Shown here piece after piece: positions 60,568 to 64,000 of a stretch of DNA of 64,000 nucleotides; within the stretch, counting starts at the first letter, position 1; the number at the start of each line of letters is the position of its first letter. Both the position numbers and the translations under genes were made by a program. The notes under the pieces were generated by a model. The model had not been told where the DNA came from, searched no databases, and saw only the letters and a list, made by a program, of their open reading frames with translations. Source of the stretch: Pseudomonadota bacterium (GTDB taxonomy: Bacteria > Chloroflexota > UBA6077 > JAJPGT01); assembly GCA_021325655.1 (NCBI GenBank), contig JAJPGT010000063.1, forward strand, positions 1 to 64,000, written 5' to 3'.

Positions 60568-61161
60568 ATGCACACCATTCGACGTGCGACCGCCATCTTC
60601 GCTGGCTGCGGCCTGCTGGCCGCCTTCACCATCCTGCCCGCGCTGGCACACTCGCGGCTCGCCAGCGCCGACCCCGCCCCCGGCGCGACCGTTACTGCTG
60701 CCCCGAAGCAGGTGAAGATTACCCTCACCGAGGAGACCGACCCATCCCAGAGCAGCATCACCGTGACGGACGCCAGCGGCGCCCGAGTGGACGCCGGCGA
60801 CGGCAAGGTCGATACGAGCGACCCGGACCGCAAGACGCTGGTCGTCTCGCTGAAGTCCGGGCTGGGCAACGGCGTCTACACCGTCCACTACCGCACCTTC
60901 ACCCCGGATGACCAGGGCGTCATCATCGGCGTCTACCGCTTCGGGGTGAACGCCGCGGTCCCGGCCGGCCAGGCGAAGCAGGAGACCGAGTCCGGCGGAG
61001 AGGCGGGCGAGGCGCCAGCGGCGCAGACGCCTGGCAAGCTACCCAACACGGGCGAGGCCAACCCGCTTTCGCCGACACTGCCGCTGATCGCTGGCGCCGC
61101 GCTGCTCGGTGTGGGGATGGCGATTCGCTTCCGCCGCGCCGTGGCGCTCCACCGCCACTGA
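60568..61161 (+). CDS. CopC-domain protein with LPNTG cell-wall sorting signal
   Basis: CopC proteins bind copper outside the membrane. After the signal peptide (ALA, residue 27) the mature protein begins with His28, the N-terminal copper ligand of the family, followed by SRLASADPAPGATV. The C-terminal half of the domain has VHYRTFTPDDQGVIIGVYRF, where the usual D-x-H is changed to DDQ, so one ligand is lost. At 158-162 LPNTG is followed by a hydrophobic segment and RFRR, a proper sortase sorting signal. A wall-anchored CopC is unusual. ATG follows GAGGAG. Confidence 0.85.
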   Translation: MHTIRRATAIFAGCGLLAAFTILPALAHSRLASADPAPGATVTAAPKQVKITLTEETDPSQSSITVTDASGARVDAGDGKVDTSDPDRKTLVVSLKSGLGNGVYTVHYRTFTPDDQGVIIGVYRFGVNAAVPAGQAKQETESGGEAGEAPAAQTPGKLPNTGEANPLSPTLPLIAGAALLGVGMAIRFRRAVALHRH

Positions 61162-61210
61162 GGCAGGCGAGGCACGCGACAGCTACGCAGCGTTGCCAGT
61201 CACACTGACC

Positions 61211-61241
61211 CTGGAGGCTCGCGAATTGCCCGAGCCTCCAG
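61211..61241 (+). repeat. Perfect 11-bp hairpin between the CopC and FixH/YtkA-like genes
   Basis: Arms 61211-61221 and 61231-61241 are complementary with a 9-base loop. A second stem follows at once. Confidence 0.55.
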
Positions 61242-61244
61242 GCG

Positions 61245-61261
61245 GCCCCTCGTTGAGGGGC
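61245..61261 (+). repeat. Second hairpin just before the ribosome site
   Basis: GCCCCTC and GAGGGGC pair around GTT, ending three bases before the AGGAGG of the next gene. The two stems in series may attenuate transcription or shape mRNA processing. Confidence 0.5.
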
Positions 61262-61279
61262 GACAGGAGGACAGTCCCC

Positions 61280-61945
61280 ATGCGATCACTGACTCGAATC
61301 ACCCGCTGGCTCGCCGCGCTCCCGGCGGCGCTGCTCCTGGCCGCGCTGGTCCTGCCCGGGCTGGCGCTGGCGCACGAGCGCCGCGACATCGGCGGCGGGA
61401 AATACACCGCTGTGGTCGGCTGGGAAGACGAGCCCACGATTCAGGGCCAGAAGAACGCGGCCGGTTTCCGCATTACCACCAAGGACGGCAACCAGCCAGT
61501 AGAAGGGCTGGAGAAGACGCTGAAGCTGACCATCGCCTTCGGCGGCGGCCAGCCGAAGGAGTTTCCGCTGCGCCCGGTGTTCAAGGACCCGGGCCACTAC
61601 GTGGCGGACATCATCCCGACCAAGGCGGGCAGCTACGTCTGGCACCTGACCGGGACGATTGAGGGCACCGCGGTCGACGAGACGTTCGAGAGCGGGCCGG
61701 GCCGCTTCGACGACGTGCAGGAGGCGACGGCGCTCGAGTTCCCGGTGCCGCAGGGCGATCCCAGCGCCGCGCTGGCCGCCGCCCAAGCCGCCCAGGCGGA
61801 GGCCGCCTCGGCGCGGACGTTCGGCATCGCCGGGGTCGTGCTCGGCGCGCTCGGGCTCGTCGCCGCCGCGGCCGCGTTCGTGGCCCGGCGTCCGACCGCT
61901 TCGACTGCCGGCTCGTCGCGGCTCGCCGGCGACACTCGCTCGTAG
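61280..61945 (+). CDS. Exported FixH/YtkA-like domain protein
   Basis: The 221-residue protein has a signal peptide (cleavage near ALAHE), a beta-sandwich domain (YTAVVGWEDEPTIQGQKNAAGF, then KLTIAFGGG and GHYVADIIPTKAGSYVWHLTG) of FixH/YtkA type, and a C-terminal membrane helix. The mature N-terminus begins with His, as in CopC proteins. It lies between two CopC-type genes, so copper handling is likely. ATG follows AGGAGG, behind two hairpins. Confidence 0.7.
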   Translation: MRSLTRITRWLAALPAALLLAALVLPGLALAHERRDIGGGKYTAVVGWEDEPTIQGQKNAAGFRITTKDGNQPVEGLEKTLKLTIAFGGGQPKEFPLRPVFKDPGHYVADIIPTKAGSYVWHLTGTIEGTAVDETFESGPGRFDDVQEATALEFPVPQGDPSAALAAAQAAQAEAASARTFGIAGVVLGALGLVAAAAAFVARRPTASTAGSSRLAGDTRS

Positions 61946-61950
61946 CTGCG

Positions 61951-61980
61951 GCGTGGGGGGGGGCCGTCGTCCCCCCACGC
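61951..61980. terminator. Perfect 10-bp hairpin before the CopC-CopD gene
   Basis: GCGTGGGGGG pairs with CCCCCCACGC around a 10-base loop, directly after the FixH/YtkA-like gene. It may lower read-through into the next gene. Confidence 0.5.
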
Positions 61981-61997
61981 GCACTCAGGATCCTGAC

Positions 61998-64000
61998 ATG
62001 GCGCAGCGCATGCGGGTCGCGTTCTGGGCGCTCGTGGGAGCGATCGTGCTGGCGTTCGCGGGCGCGGGCGTGGCGGCCGCGCACGCCAACCTCGTCCGCT
62101 CTGACCCCCCGGCGAACGCGGTGCTGGACGCTCCACCACCGCGTCTTACTCTGTGGTTCTCGGAGCAGCCGGACCCGCAGTTCTCCGAGATCCAGCTCCT
62201 GGATACCGCTGGCCGGCGTCTCGACCGGGGCGGGGTTCAGGTGGCCCCCGGCGACCCGCTCGCGCTGACGCTGCCGCTCGATCCGCTCTCCCCTGGGGTC
62301 TACACGGTCTCCTGGAAAACCCTCTCCGCGGTGGACGGCCACACCACCCGCGGCGGGTTCGCCTTCGCCATCGGGCGGGATCAGGCGGCCGCGCTCCGTC
62401 CGGCGACGCCGGCCGCCCCGCCGGACGAGTGGGCGAACGTGACCCCTGGCGCGATCTCCGCCCGCTGGTTCAATCTCCTGTCACTGGCTATGCTGGTTGG
62501 CGCGCTCGGCTTCCCGCCTTTGGTGCTCCTCCGCCCGGCGCCCGGGCCCGGACGCCAGCGGGCCAGGCGCCAGAAGGGAAGGCCAGCCCGCTCCGCCGAG
62601 GAGGATCCGATCGGCTGGCTCGGGCCATTGCAACTCCTGATCGCCGTGGGACTGGCCGCGACGACCCTGGCCACGCTGTATGCCGCCTGGGTCCAGGCGG
62701 CGAGCGCGGCGGAGGTCTCGCTCCCCCGCGCGCTCGGGCAGCCGCTGGCGGACCTGCTACTACGGACACGCTACGGGCTGCTGTTCTGGGCGCGCCTGGC
62801 GCTGCTCGCGGCGCTCGTGGTCGTGCTAGCGCTGAGGCAACGTCATGGCCCCTCGTCGGTAGTGGCCGCGAGGGCGAGCTGGTGGTGGACGGCGCTGGCG
62901 CTGGGCGGGCTCGTGCTCCTTACCATGAGCGTGAACAGCCACGCGGCAGCCGAGCGGGACGCGTCCGTTCTGTCGATCGGGGCTGACTGGGCTCACCTGG
63001 CCGCGGCCGGCATCTGGTTCGGTGGACTTGTCGCGCTGCTCGTAACGCTGCCACGCCTGCGTGCCGACGCCCGGACAGTCGCCCGCATCGTCGGCAACTT
63101 CTCACGGGTGGCGACCGTCTGCGTCGCGACGCTTGGCCTGACCGGACTCTACCGCGGGGTGGTGGAGATCGCCGACGTCGCCAACCTGACCGACACCGCC
63201 TACGGAACGGTGCTCCTGGCCAAGCTGGCGCTCATCGTCCCGCTGCTCGGGCTGGCGGCGCTCAACCTCCTGCTCATCAAGCGTCGACTGGCAGCCGCCG
63301 CGGCCCGACTTTCTGTGCCGGAATCGAACACCTGGCTCGGGCGCCTGCGGCTGAGCGTCGGGGGCGAGGTCGCTTGCGTGAGTGGGGTGCTGCTGGCGAC
63401 CGCGCTGCTGACCAGCCTGCCGCCAGCGCGAGATGCTTTTGGGAGCGGGGTGGTGGTCCGCTCCCAGGCCGACGACCTCCGCGTCATCCTGGTCGTCTCG
63501 CCCGGTGAGGCGGGGCTGAATACCTTCACGGTCATCCTCCGCGATGCTAGCGGCCGGCCGGTGGACAATGCACAGAAGGTGGCGCTGGAGTTCGAGCACA
63601 CCACCATGAACATGGGCGTCAGCGAGGCAGTGGCAACCCCGATCGGCAACGGACGCTACCAGGCACAGGGCGGCGAGGTCTCGATGTCCGGTCGCTGGCG
63701 CGCCCAGGTGCTCGTCCGCCGCAGTGGCCGCGACGACGCGCGCACGGACCTGACCTTCGACGCCGCCGAGCCGAGCGGCGGGCCAGGTGGGGCGCCCGCG
63801 CCGAGCATGAGCCTGCCGGTGCGCCTGCTGTTTGGCCTGGAGCTACTCGTTGCCGGGGCGGTGCTGCTGCTCGGGATGCGGCGCCTACGCCGCGCCAGTC
63901 TCTGGGCCGGGCGGGTCGGGCTGGTTGTCGCGGCCGGCCTGCTCGGCTACGGCGGCTACAGCACCGTGCAGGGCTTCTACACGGATGTGACCCCCTCCTT
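61998..64000 (+). CDS. CopC-CopD-type copper protein fusion, C-terminus cut by the window edge
   Basis: The protein begins with a signal peptide and a CopC domain with mature N-terminal His (AHANLVRSDPPANAVL) and an intact D-x-H (SAVDGHTTRGGF). CopD-type membrane helices follow from about residue 155, with NSHAAAERDASVLSIGADW and HLAAAGIWFGGLVALL. A YtkA-like beta domain (about 500-590, with FEHTTMNMGVSEA) and more helices close the visible part. It is open to the end of the window after 667 codons. It probably imports or handles copper across the membrane. Start ATG 61998 follows CAGGA. Confidence 0.88.
   Translation, partial: MAQRMRVAFWALVGAIVLAFAGAGVAAAHANLVRSDPPANAVLDAPPPRLTLWFSEQPDPQFSEIQLLDTAGRRLDRGGVQVAPGDPLALTLPLDPLSPGVYTVSWKTLSAVDGHTTRGGFAFAIGRDQAAALRPATPAAPPDEWANVTPGAISARWFNLLSLAMLVGALGFPPLVLLRPAPGPGRQRARRQKGRPARSAEEDPIGWLGPLQLLIAVGLAATTLATLYAAWVQAASAAEVSLPRALGQPLADLLLRTRYGLLFWARLALLAALVVVLALRQRHGPSSVVAARASWWWTALALGGLVLLTMSVNSHAAAERDASVLSIGADWAHLAAAGIWFGGLVALLVTLPRLRADARTVARIVGNFSRVATVCVATLGLTGLYRGVVEIADVANLTDTAYGTVLLAKLALIVPLLGLAALNLLLIKRRLAAAAARLSVPESNTWLGRLRLSVGGEVACVSGVLLATALLTSLPPARDAFGSGVVVRSQADDLRVILVVSPGEAGLNTFTVILRDASGRPVDNAQKVALEFEHTTMNMGVSEAVATPIGNGRYQAQGGEVSMSGRWRAQVLVRRSGRDDARTDLTFDAAEPSGGPGGAPAPSMSLPVRLLFGLELLVAGAVLLLGMRRLRRASLWAGRVGLVVAAGLLGYGGYSTVQGFYTDVTPS

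Noticed and set aside
1-64000. CRISPR arrays, tRNA and rRNA genes, insertion sequences
   Set aside because: No regular repeat-spacer pattern, cloverleaf with a CCA-type end, rRNA core string or transposase was seen.

Overview
The window reads as a high-GC, probably thermophilic bacterium of the Chloroflexota, most likely near the Thermomicrobia. This is an inference. It rests on the flagellar set without visible L- or P-ring genes, the lipoprotein and LPXTG surface machinery typical of a single-membrane cell, the DUF1800/DUF1501 Tat-exported pair, a GH133-type debranching enzyme and CopC/CopD proteins. No rRNA, tRNA, CRISPR array, transposase or integrase was seen.

Region 1 (1-39,170, all minus strand) is a motility and chemotaxis island. 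In order of transcription, right to left: a large NtrB-like hybrid sensor kinase; a NarL-type response regulator with a degenerate kinase partner; a degenerate HD-GYP protein; flbD-motA-motB-fliL-fliM-fliN-fliO-(small membrane ORF)-fliP-fliQ-fliR-flhB-flhA-flhF-flhG-(small ORF)-pilZ-fliA; a YlxL/SwrB-like protein; a secreted protein with an LPYTG tail; flgF-flgG; flgM-flgN-flgK-flgL-fliW-csrA; flagellin; flaG-fliD-fliS-fliT and a lipoprotein sortase; and finally cheY-cheX(tandem)-cheA-cheW and a receptor cut by the window edge. Many genes overlap by ATGA or similar junctions. FliA/FlgM and CsrA/FliW give the two known checkpoints on late gene expression, and a sigma-28-like promoter plus two GGA-loop hairpins lie in front of flagellin. 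The MS ring, C-ring FliG, the export ATPase set and the rod/hook genes flgB-E are not in the window.

Region 2 (about 39.57-48.8 kb, plus strand) is a compact block of 11 intact phage-like genes: portal, head adaptor, a TIM-barrel-like protein, a zinc-ribbon-like protein, a coiled-coil scaffold, an HK97-type capsid protein, a small structural protein, an SGNH hydrolase, another small protein, a beta-propeller-like fibre and a holin-like protein. No terminase, integrase, replication, repressor or recognisable tail-tube genes are present. A palindrome matching the GAAC-N4-GTTC LexA box sits 24 bases before the portal start, and a perfect 21-bp hairpin follows the capsid gene. A domesticated or satellite capsid system under SOS control is the most interesting hypothesis of the window.

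Region 3 (48.9-64 kb) holds ordinary and surface-related genes: the debranching enzyme, a small acidic protein, the DUF1800/DUF1501 pair, a second sortase, a mucin-like surface protein, an alpha/beta hydrolase, an FNT-family channel, a ParB-fold protein, a metallophosphoesterase and a copper-related group (His-rich membrane protein, CopC with an LPNTG sorting tail, a FixH/YtkA-like protein and a CopC-CopD fusion cut by the window edge). Several short intergenic spaces carry long perfect hairpins.
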